In this document: positions 56,903 through 64,000 of the stretch, piece after piece
How positions within the stretch are numbered: position 1 is the stretch's first letter
How the letters are laid out: each line of letters opens with the position of its first letter
DNA from: an uncultured Gammaproteobacteria bacterium
GTDB taxonomy: Bacteria; Pseudomonadota; Gammaproteobacteria; GCA-002705445; GCA-002716945
Assembly: GCA_902559355.1 (NCBI GenBank)
Contig: CACEHM010000002.1
Span: forward strand, 62,001 to 126,000
Reading direction: 5' to 3'
Length of the DNA: 64,000 nt
Translations under genes and position numbers: made by a program
Notes under the pieces: model-generated
What the model saw: only the letters and a program-made list of their open reading frames with translations
What the model was told of the DNA's origin: nothing
Databases searched by the model: none

Positions 56903-59070
56903 TGTCAGAAAAAGACAACATAAAACTTAAAACGGATACTTTATCTTCAAGGAAAAGTAGCGCTTCAGTGGGCGTACATGTCAAAAGAAAAAGAAAGATT
57001 ATTGCTAAGCCAGCATCAAAAGACTCATTAAAAAAAAATGACGTTTCCGTTTTAAAAAAAGAAGTTAAAAATTCCTCTCCACTAATAAAAACAAATAACG
57101 AAAAAAAAGTTAAAACATTAGTTAAAGTTAGTGAAGCACCAACACAGGATATTAAGCCTTCAAAAAAACAAAAAATTAATAAAGATGAAAAAATTGAAAA
57201 AATGGAGAGCAAAGAGCTTCATCTTAAATCACCCAAACAAAAAAAAGATAAAAATAAAAAGAACAAAAATCATATCAAAGATATAGCTCCAACTCATAAG
57301 TTTGAAAAGCCAACCGAACCTGTAAAAAGAGATGTGAAAATAAGTCAATCTATGACGGTAGCTGAACTTGCTAATCAGATGGCTTTGAAAAATACCGATC
57401 TTATATCAAAAATGATGAGCTTGGGAGTTATGGCTACTGTAAACCAATCTCTAGATCAAGATACAGCAATTCTTATAACAGAAGAAATAGGACACAACCC
57501 AGTTATACAAAAAGAGAATGAAGATGATATTACACAACCAGAAAAGATAAAAATAACTGATGGAAAAGCTCGTGCTCCAATAGTAACAATTATGGGCCAT
57601 GTAGATCATGGTAAAACTTCACTGCTAGACTATATCAGAAAGTCAAAAATTACTGAGTCTGAATCTGGCGGAATTACACAACATGTTGGTGCATACAGAG
57701 TCAAAACTAACAATGGTGAAATAGCTTTTCTTGATACACCTGGACATGCCGCATTCACCAGTATGAGGGCTAGGGGCGCTCAAGTAACTGATATAGTAAT
57801 ACTTGTTGTTTCAGCAGATGACGGAGTAATGCCTCAAACTGAAGAGGCTATTGAGCATGCTAGAGCAGCGGGGGTACCATTAATAGTTGCTATAAACAAA
57901 ATTGATAAAGAAAATGCTGATCAAGAAAAAGTTAAAAATGATTTAGCAGCAAAGAATGTAATTCCTGAGGAATGGGGTGGTGAAACAATTTTTATCCCTA
58001 TATCTGCACTTACTGGAGAAGGTGTCGATACCCTTTTAGATTCTGTTGTTCTGCAGGCTGAAATTCTAGAACTGAAAGCTCATGACACTGGCCCTGCCAC
58101 AGGCGTTGTAATTGAATCGTCACTAGATAAAGGTAAAGGACCTGTTGCAACCGTATTGATTCAAAATGGTATATTAAATATGAAAGATTTTGTTCTAGTC
58201 GGTCAAACATTTGGAAGAGTAAGAGCTCTTTTCAATGAGTTTGGTAAACCGGTTAACAATGCAGGACCAAGTACTCCTGTAGTTATTACTGGTTTGTCTG
58301 CTACACCAAATGTGGGTGATCAGTTAATATCAACAGATGATGAGAAAAAAGTCAAAGAAATTGCATCTACAAGAGAGAAAAAACAAAAAGAAATTGACAT
58401 GCAAAGCAAACAAAAGAATTTTTCAATAGAATCATTTGGTGATGCTAATGGTACTAAAAAAATTATAAACTATCTAGTAAAGACTGATGTTCAAGGTAGC
58501 TGTGAGGCTATTTTAAATAGCTTACAATCTATAGAAAATCCAGATGTTGGTTTAGAGATAATATATAGCGGTGTTGGTGGCATAACGGAATCAGATATCA
58601 ATTTAGCTCTAAGTGCACAGGCTCATGTAATAGGATTTAATGTAAGGGCAGATAGTAAAGCTAAAAAATTAATCGAATCACACGATATACCCTTACAATA
58701 CTTTAGCATAATTTACGATTTAATAGATGCTGTGAAATTTGACTTGTCTGGTGAACTTGAACCAGAGGTTAAAGAAGAAATTATAGGTATAGCTACGGTT
58801 AAAGATGTATTTCGTTCATCAAAGCTTGGCGCAATAGCAGGAACTATAGTATCAGAAGGAACAATTCAAAAAGATCAACCCATAAGAGTATTACGCGAAA
58901 ATACAGTTATTTATGAGGGAGAGCTAGAATCTTTAAGAAGGTTTAAAGAAGATGTTAAGGAAGTTAAAAGCGGAACAGAATGCGGTATTGGCGTTAAGGA
59001 CTATAATGATATCAAGTCTGGTGATCAGATAGAAGTTTACAAGAGAACTGAAATCAAGCGCTCTGTTTAA
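56902..59070 (+). CDS. infB: Translation initiation factor IF-2
   Basis: GTPase that delivers fMet-tRNA to the 30S subunit. The 722-residue protein has a Lys-rich low-complexity N terminus (about 1-140), an IF2_N domain (SMTVAELANQMALKNTDLISKMMSLG), G domain with GHVDHGKT (232-239), DTPGHAAF and NKID, and domains II-IV. It is shorter than the enteric protein, mainly in the N-terminal region. Confidence 0.96.
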   Translation: MSEKDNIKLKTDTLSSRKSSASVGVHVKRKRKIIAKPASKDSLKKNDVSVLKKEVKNSSPLIKTNNEKKVKTLVKVSEAPTQDIKPSKKQKINKDEKIEKMESKELHLKSPKQKKDKNKKNKNHIKDIAPTHKFEKPTEPVKRDVKISQSMTVAELANQMALKNTDLISKMMSLGVMATVNQSLDQDTAILITEEIGHNPVIQKENEDDITQPEKIKITDGKARAPIVTIMGHVDHGKTSLLDYIRKSKITESESGGITQHVGAYRVKTNNGEIAFLDTPGHAAFTSMRARGAQVTDIVILVVSADDGVMPQTEEAIEHARAAGVPLIVAINKIDKENADQEKVKNDLAAKNVIPEEWGGETIFIPISALTGEGVDTLLDSVVLQAEILELKAHDTGPATGVVIESSLDKGKGPVATVLIQNGILNMKDFVLVGQTFGRVRALFNEFGKPVNNAGPSTPVVITGLSATPNVGDQLISTDDEKKVKEIASTREKKQKEIDMQSKQKNFSIESFGDANGTKKIINYLVKTDVQGSCEAILNSLQSIENPDVGLEIIYSGVGGITESDINLALSAQAHVIGFNVRADSKAKKLIESHDIPLQYFSIIYDLIDAVKFDLSGELEPEVKEEIIGIATVKDVFRSSKLGAIAGTIVSEGTIQKDQPIRVLRENTVIYEGELESLRRFKEDVKEVKSGTECGIGVKDYNDIKSGDQIEVYKRTEIKRSV

Positions 59071-59071
59071 A

Positions 59072-59401
59072 ATGAGCAGAATGCATAAAATTGAAGATCT
59101 TCTTCATAAAGAAATTGCCAGTATAATCGTTACTAAAATAGATAATCAGGATGTTAAAAATACTGTAACTATCACTGACATAAAAGTCAGCAAAGATATC
59201 CGTAGTGCTATAGTATATTTTACAACTTTAAAAAATGATTTTAAGAAAATTGAAAAAATAATGAACACACTCAAACCAACAATCAAATTCTATCTATCAA
59301 AAAATGTACATCTTAAAAGAATTCCAGATTTTAAATTTATTTTTGATGACACAGTAATTAAGGGACAAAAAATTAATACTCTTCTTAATTCACTCAAGTA
59401 A
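59072..59401 (+). CDS. rbfA: Ribosome-binding factor A
   Basis: A 109-residue cold-shock 30S assembly factor. Family features: MHKIEDLLHKEIASIIV at the start, TITDIKVSKDIRSAIVYFT in the middle and KRIPDFKFIFDDTVIKGQKI near the end. One base after infB; truB follows after seven bases. Confidence 0.93.
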   Translation: MSRMHKIEDLLHKEIASIIVTKIDNQDVKNTVTITDIKVSKDIRSAIVYFTTLKNDFKKIEKIMNTLKPTIKFYLSKNVHLKRIPDFKFIFDDTVIKGQKINTLLNSLK

Positions 59402-59408
59402 TTGATTT

Positions 59409-60290
59409 GTGATTAACGGAATAATTTTACTTAATAAATATAAATTTGTAACTTCAAACAAGGTTCTTACTCTTTTTAAAAGAAAACTAAAAATAAAAAA
59501 AGCAGGATTACTAGGAATATTAGATCCACTAGCTACAGGCGTCCTTCCTATAGTTATTGGTGAAGCTACAAAATATATTACTTATATTGAAAGCAATAAA
59601 AAAAGTTATAATGTTAAATGTAAGCTTGGTGTATATAGTGAATGTGGAGATTTTGAGTCCAAACCTATCGAATTCGGTGATGAAAAATTAATTATACATA
59701 ATCTGCAAGAACATACAATTAAAGACACTCTAGCTAAATTTATTGGTGACTATACTCAAGTTCCGCCAATGTTCAGTAGCACAAAATATAATGGAAAACC
59801 TCTTTACACCTATGCTCGCAAAAATATTGAAATCAAACGTGAACCCAAAAATAGACAAATTCATAAAATAAAATTTATATCTCTTAAATCAAATATTTTA
59901 GAATTTTCAGTTGTTTGTTCTTCTGGTACATATATTAGAACACTTGTACAAGATATTTCAAAAAAATGGGACTTACACTCATGTTTATATAGTTTGCATA
60001 GATCCAATGTAGAACCTTTTGAGGATTTTGATAATGTTACGCTAGAAAATTTAACTACCAAGAACTTTCATGAGCACTTAATTACAATACCTACTATGTT
60101 ATCAAAACTGCCAAGATTATTGTGCACTGAGGAAGAGATAAATAAGTTGTACAATGGACTTTATATAGAAAAAAATGTAAATACTACATCAAAGTCGCTT
60201 CATAGGATTACAAGCAGAGATGATATATTTCACGGTGTTGGATTTTTTAAAGAAAATTATCTATATCCTAAAAGATTGATGAAAAGATGA
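59409..60290 (+). CDS. truB: tRNA pseudouridine-55 synthase TruB, diverged
   Basis: Forms pseudouridine 55 in the T-loop of tRNAs. It starts with GTG and has 293 residues. The catalytic Asp39 is in GILDPLATGVLPIVIGEATKY; VPPMFSSTKYNGKPLYTYAR and SGTYIRTLVQDI are intact. Two family positions differ: the His of GHTGTLDP is Leu34 (GLLGILDP), and the motif-I Pro of KPxG is Tyr11 (KYKF). The catalytic Asp suggests activity, but the lost His, which contacts the flipped base in E. coli TruB, makes reduced activity possible. Confidence 0.88.
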   Translation: MINGIILLNKYKFVTSNKVLTLFKRKLKIKKAGLLGILDPLATGVLPIVIGEATKYITYIESNKKSYNVKCKLGVYSECGDFESKPIEFGDEKLIIHNLQEHTIKDTLAKFIGDYTQVPPMFSSTKYNGKPLYTYARKNIEIKREPKNRQIHKIKFISLKSNILEFSVVCSSGTYIRTLVQDISKKWDLHSCLYSLHRSNVEPFEDFDNVTLENLTTKNFHEHLITIPTMLSKLPRLLCTEEEINKLYNGLYIEKNVNTTSKSLHRITSRDDIFHGVGFFKENYLYPKRLMKR

Positions 60291-60298
60291 TATTTAGT

Positions 60299-60326
60299 TT
60301 GTAATAGTGCAGGGACATGATAAAAT
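60299..60326 (+). promoter_or_regulatory. Candidate sigma-70 promoter of rpsO-pnp
   Basis: TTGTAA (60299-60304) and TAAAAT (60321-60326) with a 16-base spacer and a TG-A in front of the -10. It lies between truB and rpsO, where enteric bacteria also have an internal promoter, and would give a leader of about 23 bases. Confidence 0.55.
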
Positions 60327-60355
60327 CCACACGTTAAAGAAATAGAAAAGAAAAT

Positions 60356-60625
60356 ATGGCATTAAATAATGAAACAAAAGCTGAAATTATAAAGAAATTT
60401 AAACAGTCTGATGGTGACTGCGGTTCTAGTTCAGTCCAGATAGCTCTTCTTACAGAAAATATCAATAAGCTTTCTGATCACTTTAATAAAAATAAAAAAG
60501 ATAATCACTCAAGGTTGGGTCTTTTGAAGATGATCATGAAAAGAAGATCTCTAATGAGATACCTAAAAAGAACAGATATAACTACATATGAAAAGCTAAT
60601 CAAAGAACTAGGACTAAGAAAATAA
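60356..60625 (+). CDS. rpsO: 30S ribosomal protein S15
   Basis: An 89-residue S15. The 16S rRNA-binding positions are seen in [43 protein letters not shown]-type order (GSS.VQIA, DHF, H.S..GL). The ribosome site is weak (GAAAAGAAA). Overlaps pnp by one base; in E. coli S15 represses its own translation through a leader pseudoknot, not assessable here. Confidence 0.96.
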   Translation: MALNNETKAEIIKKFKQSDGDCGSSSVQIALLTENINKLSDHFNKNKKDNHSRLGLLKMIMKRRSLMRYLKRTDITTYEKLIKELGLRK

Positions 60626-62697
60626 TGCAAACAAAAGAATTTAAATTAGGTTCCCAAACAGTAAAAATAGATACAGGTCTCATAGCAAAGCAGGCAAATG
60701 CATCGGTAACCGTAGAAATAGATGGTACAGTCATTTTGGGTACGCTTGTCGCCTCATCAGAACCTAACACAAGAGATTTTTTCCCTTTAACAGTAAATTA
60801 TAATGAAAAGTCTTATGCTGCAGGTAAAATACCTGGAAGTTTTTTTAAACGAGAAGGAAGACCAAGTGAAAAGGAAACATTAATAAGTCGTTTGATTGAT
60901 AGACCTCTTAGACCTTTATTTGCCGCGACTTACAATCAAGAAGTTCAAATAGTTTTAACATTAATGTCATACAATCCAGAAATAGATCCTGAAGTTCCAG
61001 CATTAATTGCCGCATCAACATGTGTGAAGCTTGCGGGCTTACCATTTAATGGAACATTGGGTGCAGTTAAAGTTGGTTATGAAAATAATGAATATGTTCT
61101 CAACCCTACATCATCACAGCTTGAGACATCTCTCTTAGATTTGACAGTAGCTGGGACAAATAATGCTGTCCTCATGGTTGAGTCAGAGGCTAAAGAACTT
61201 ACTGAAAAACAAATGCTAGATGCTGTTAATTTTGGACATGACAAAATGCAGGATATTATAAAAGCTATCGATGAATTAGTAAGTGAAGTGGGTGTAAATG
61301 TTATGGAAGCAGAACCTGCAGAGGATAACTCAGAGTTATACAATTCTTTAAAAACAAAATATGGCAATGAAATATCTGATGCATATCAAATAACTATCAA
61401 GCAAGATAGATATGAGAAACTATCAACATTAAAAGAGGATATAATGTCTAAAGAAGTTTCTGATGAAGACGATAATTCAGACAAATTATCTGCAGTTTTT
61501 AATGATTTAAAAAAAGATATTGTTAGAGAAAGAATTCTAAGTGGTGAAAAAAGAATTGACGGAAGAGATAATTCGACAGTAAGACCTATATCAGTTCAAA
61601 CAGGTGTCTTACCGAGGACTCATGGTTCTGCGTTATTCACTAGAGGCGAGACCCAAGCTTTAGTAGTCGCTACATTAGGCACAAATAAGGATGCTCAAAT
61701 AATTGATTCACTAAACGGCAGAGTTGACGACCCATTTATTTTTCATTATAACTTCCCACCATATTCTGTTGGAGAAATTGGAATGATTGGTTCACCAAAA
61801 AGAAGAGAAATTGGTCATGGAAAGCTCGCTAGAAGAGGCGTACAAGCAGTGATGCCATCTTTAGAAGATTTTCCATACACAATTAGAGTTGTATCAGAAA
61901 TTACTGAATCAAATGGTTCTAGCTCCATGGCTTCAGTATGTGGTTCAAGCTTGGCAATGATGGATGCTGGTATTCCTTTAAAAGGCCCTGTCGCAGGTAT
62001 TGCTATGGGTTTAGTAAAAGAAGGTGATAGACATGTAGTTCTTACTGATATTCTTGGTGATGAGGATCATTTAGGTGATATGGATTTTAAGGTAGCAGGA
62101 ACTGAATCTGGAATTAATGCACTTCAAATGGATATAAAAATTGATGGTATTACTTCAGATATTATGGAAACAGCATTAAGTCAAGCAAAAGAAGCCAGAC
62201 TACATATTCTAAATGAAATGAATAAAGAGTTAAGCGAACCAAGAGGCGATGTATCACAATTTGCACCTAGATATACTACAATGAAAGTCGACCAATCGAA
62301 GATTGCTGAGGTTATTGGTAAGGGCGGTGCAGTTATTAAATCAATAGTCGAGCAGACCGGAGCAGTAATAGATATAAATGATGATGGCGTCATTAAAATT
62401 GCCGCGTCTGATCAATCAAAAAGCGATCATGCAAAGTCAATAATAGAGGAAATCACAGCTGGTCCACAAGTTGATAAAATTTACGAAGGTAAAGTAGCAA
62501 AAATAATGGACTTTGGGGCATTTGTAGCAATTACACCTAACAAGGATGGTCTAGTTCACATATCACAAATCAGTGAAGACAGAGTCAAAGATGTTAAAGA
62601 TGTATTATCTGAAGGTGATATGGTTAAGGTTAGAGTTCTTGAAGTTGATAAACAAGGAAGAGTAAAATTAACAATGAAAGGAATAGATCAAAGCTAG
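60625..62697 (+). CDS. pnp: Polyribonucleotide nucleotidyltransferase (PNPase)
   Basis: Phosphorolytic 3'-5' exoribonuclease of 690 residues. Two RNase PH domains (about 1-220 and 310-545) flank an alpha-helical linker; catalytic residues lie in the second domain around [20 protein letters not shown] domain ([22 protein letters not shown], about 552-610) and S1 domain ([15 protein letters not shown], about 620-688) follow. It ends seven bases from the converging dksA stop. Confidence 0.96.
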   Translation: MQTKEFKLGSQTVKIDTGLIAKQANASVTVEIDGTVILGTLVASSEPNTRDFFPLTVNYNEKSYAAGKIPGSFFKREGRPSEKETLISRLIDRPLRPLFAATYNQEVQIVLTLMSYNPEIDPEVPALIAASTCVKLAGLPFNGTLGAVKVGYENNEYVLNPTSSQLETSLLDLTVAGTNNAVLMVESEAKELTEKQMLDAVNFGHDKMQDIIKAIDELVSEVGVNVMEAEPAEDNSELYNSLKTKYGNEISDAYQITIKQDRYEKLSTLKEDIMSKEVSDEDDNSDKLSAVFNDLKKDIVRERILSGEKRIDGRDNSTVRPISVQTGVLPRTHGSALFTRGETQALVVATLGTNKDAQIIDSLNGRVDDPFIFHYNFPPYSVGEIGMIGSPKRREIGHGKLARRGVQAVMPSLEDFPYTIRVVSEITESNGSSSMASVCGSSLAMMDAGIPLKGPVAGIAMGLVKEGDRHVVLTDILGDEDHLGDMDFKVAGTESGINALQMDIKIDGITSDIMETALSQAKEARLHILNEMNKELSEPRGDVSQFAPRYTTMKVDQSKIAEVIGKGGAVIKSIVEQTGAVIDINDDGVIKIAASDQSKSDHAKSIIEEITAGPQVDKIYEGKVAKIMDFGAFVAITPNKDGLVHISQISEDRVKDVKDVLSEGDMVKVRVLEVDKQGRVKLTMKGIDQS

Positions 62698-62704
62698 CCT
62701 TGAA

Positions 62705-63136
62705 TCAATCCATCTGAGTTTTTTCTAACTTTTCATGCCTTTCTTGAGCTTCAATTGAAAGAGTAGCTATAGGCCTAGCCTCTAATCTTTTTATTCCGAT
62801 TGGTTCACCTGTATCCTCACAGTAACCATAAGATCCATCATCTATACGATTAAGAGCTTGGTCAATTTTTGATATTAACTTTCTTTCTCTATCACGTGTT
62901 CGTAATTCTAATCTAAATTCTTCCTCTTGTGTTGCTGCATCATTTGGATCTGATAATTTAGATGAGTCTTGTTTCATATGATCCATTGTTTTCTCAGCTT
63001 CTGTCATCAGTAATTTTTTCCATGAATAAAGAATATTTTTAAAGTGATCAATTTGCTCTAAAGACATATAGTCTTCACCTTTTTTAGGTTTATAGGGTTT
63101 GAAATTAAGATATTTCTCTAAATTGGATGTAGCCAT
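62705..63136 (-). CDS. dksA: DksA-family RNA polymerase factor with degenerate zinc finger
   Basis: A 143-residue DksA that binds the polymerase secondary channel and works with ppGpp in relatives. The coiled-coil tip DPNDAATQ keeps Asp63, Asp66 and Ala68 (DxxDxA), needed for activity. The zinc-finger region reads GYCEDTGEPIGIKRLEARPI then ATLSIEAQERHEK: of four usual Cys only Cys106 remains, the others being Thr109, Ser127 and Ala130. This form is typical of alphaproteobacterial DksA and resembles zinc-independent paralogues such as Pseudomonas DksA2. A zinc-type paralogue elsewhere is possible. Confidence 0.9.
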   Translation of the reverse strand: MATSNLEKYLNFKPYKPKKGEDYMSLEQIDHFKNILYSWKKLLMTEAEKTMDHMKQDSSKLSDPNDAATQEEEFRLELRTRDRERKLISKIDQALNRIDDGSYGYCEDTGEPIGIKRLEARPIATLSIEAQERHEKLEKTQMD

Positions 63137-63183
63137 ACCGATAGATTATTTTGCTATTTGTTTAGCTTCATAGCAAGTCTTTT

Positions 63184-64000
63184 TTACTCTTTTCTCTTAA
63201 CTTTTATTAAACCATCAGATACTTGTATTACAAGCTCACATTGGGGTTTAACATCATTAATACTTTTTACAATTTTATTATTTTTATCTTTTACAATTGC
63301 ATAACCTTTGTTCAATATTAAATTAGGGTTAATTTGTTTTATTTGCTGAACTTTAAGATTAAGAAATTCTTTGTTAGCAATAATATTTGAATCTAAAGAT
63401 TTTTTTATATTTTTATATAATTTATTGATATCAATATTATAATCATCAACACTCATTAATATCTCTTTCATTAACTTGATCTGTCTATCTTTACAATCTT
63501 GTACAGACTTATGATTTAATTTAATTTTATTATCTATTACTCTATGCAATAATTTTCTCTGCTGGATAAATTCTTTCGAAAAATCAATAATGATCTTAAT
63601 AGGCTTGCTCATCTTAATAATAGTTAAAAAACCTTTTAATTTATTTTGCAATGAAATAATTAAATTATTAATTCGTTTTATAAATGAGATCTCAATATAA
63701 TGTATGTCTTGTTTAAGTGTTTGGATGTCTGGAACTGATTTGATAGCTGCAGCTGTCGGAGTTTCTTGTGCACAGTCTGATGCATAATCTGCAAGAGTTA
63801 TATCTGGTTTATGTCCAATCCCTGTAACCGTGGGTATTGATGAGGCAGAAATCTCTCTTACTAAATCTTCATCATTAAATGCCATTAGATCTTGAAGTGA
63901 ACCGCCACCTCGCACGATTAAAATGACTTGAACGATAGCATCTTTATTTATTCTTTTGAGTTGTTTAATTAAATTTCTTGGAGCCAAATCACCTTGAACT
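63184..64000 (-). CDS. xseA: Exodeoxyribonuclease VII large subunit (5' end beyond window)
   Basis: C-terminal part of XseA; the gene runs off the right edge, since the reading frame continues as VQGDLAPRNL without a start codon. The catalytic-domain blocks VILIVRGGGSLQDLMAFNDEDLVR and PTVTGIGHKPDITLADYASDCAQETPTAAA are visible, followed by the long coiled coil and the terminal NPNLILNKGYAIVKD segment that binds XseB. The enzyme degrades single-stranded DNA to acid-insoluble then soluble oligonucleotides. It lies 47 bases upstream of dksA on the same strand. Confidence 0.95.
   Translation of the reverse strand, partial: VQGDLAPRNLIKQLKRINKDAIVQVILIVRGGGSLQDLMAFNDEDLVREISASSIPTVTGIGHKPDITLADYASDCAQETPTAAAIKSVPDIQTLKQDIHYIEISFIKRINNLIISLQNKLKGFLTIIKMSKPIKIIIDFSKEFIQQRKLLHRVIDNKIKLNHKSVQDCKDRQIKLMKEILMSVDDYNIDINKLYKNIKKSLDSNIIANKEFLNLKVQQIKQINPNLILNKGYAIVKDKNNKIVKSINDVKPQCELVIQVSDGLIKVKRKE

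Overview
The window is a gene-dense, strongly AT-rich piece of a bacterial chromosome. Gene content and order point to a gammaproteobacterium: kdsD-kdsC-lpt-lptB-rpoN-ptsN lies close to murA-hisG-hisD, followed by a DegS/AlgW protease and petABC-sspA, then carAB, rlmE-ftsH-folP-glmM-tpiA-secG-tRNA-Leu-nuoA-N and tRNA-fMet-rimP-nusA-infB-rbfA-truB-rpsO-pnp. Low GC, 1-11 bp gene overlaps, convergent gaps of only a few bases and the absence of any visible insertion sequence, prophage or CRISPR array suggest a streamlined genome, plausibly a marine surface lineage of the SAR86 type. That assignment is an inference; no ribosomal RNA gene is present to settle it.

Layout. 1-2.8 kb: the end of grxD (monothiol glutaredoxin), asnB and a small membrane protein related to the membrane half of urate hydroxylase. 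2.8-6.1 kb: an outer-membrane porin diverging from argD-argF. 6.1-14.9 kb: one long minus-strand run (mlaA, yrbG, kdsD, kdsC, an lptC-like gene, lptB, rpoN, ptsN, an EIIA of the mannose family, HPr and enzyme I) that joins outer-membrane lipid and LPS genes to sigma-54 and a permease-free phosphotransferase relay. 14.9-17.9 kb: mlaC on the plus strand and a large RND/MMPL permease on the minus strand. 18-26.4 kb: murA, then hisG-aroG-hisD, degS in the opposite direction, and the cytochrome bc1 genes petABC with sspA. 26.5-34.1 kb: rsmI, carAB, a dicarboxylate/amino-acid symporter with thiol peroxidase, and rlmE. 34.2-40.1 kb: ftsH, a PD-(D/E)XK exonuclease not expected here, folP, glmM, tpiA, secG, tRNA-Leu(GAG). 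40.1-54.7 kb: a flavin oxidase family gene and the full 14-gene NADH dehydrogenase operon with separate nuoC and nuoD. 54.7-64 kb: initiator tRNA, the rimP-pnp translation operon, dksA and the 3' part of xseA.

Together the genes describe aerobic respiration (complex I feeding bc1), de novo synthesis of arginine, pyrimidines, histidine, aromatic amino acids, folate and cell wall, LPS and phospholipid traffic across the envelope, and translation/RNA turnover. No stretch longer than about 300 bases lacks a gene.

The main departures from the usual plan are: (1) a single 222-residue protein where lptC and lptA normally sit, which reads as LptC plus the last strands of LptA; (2) mlaA, mlaC and an RND permease in the place where mlaFEDCB normally lies; (3) a mosaic regulatory PTS attached to rpoN with hpf and rapZ missing; (4) an MGME1/phage-like exonuclease between ftsH and folP; (5) aroG inserted between hisG and hisD; (6) a DksA with only one of four zinc cysteines and a TruB lacking the conserved active-site histidine; and (7) an intrinsic terminator just upstream of carA that looks like an attenuator.
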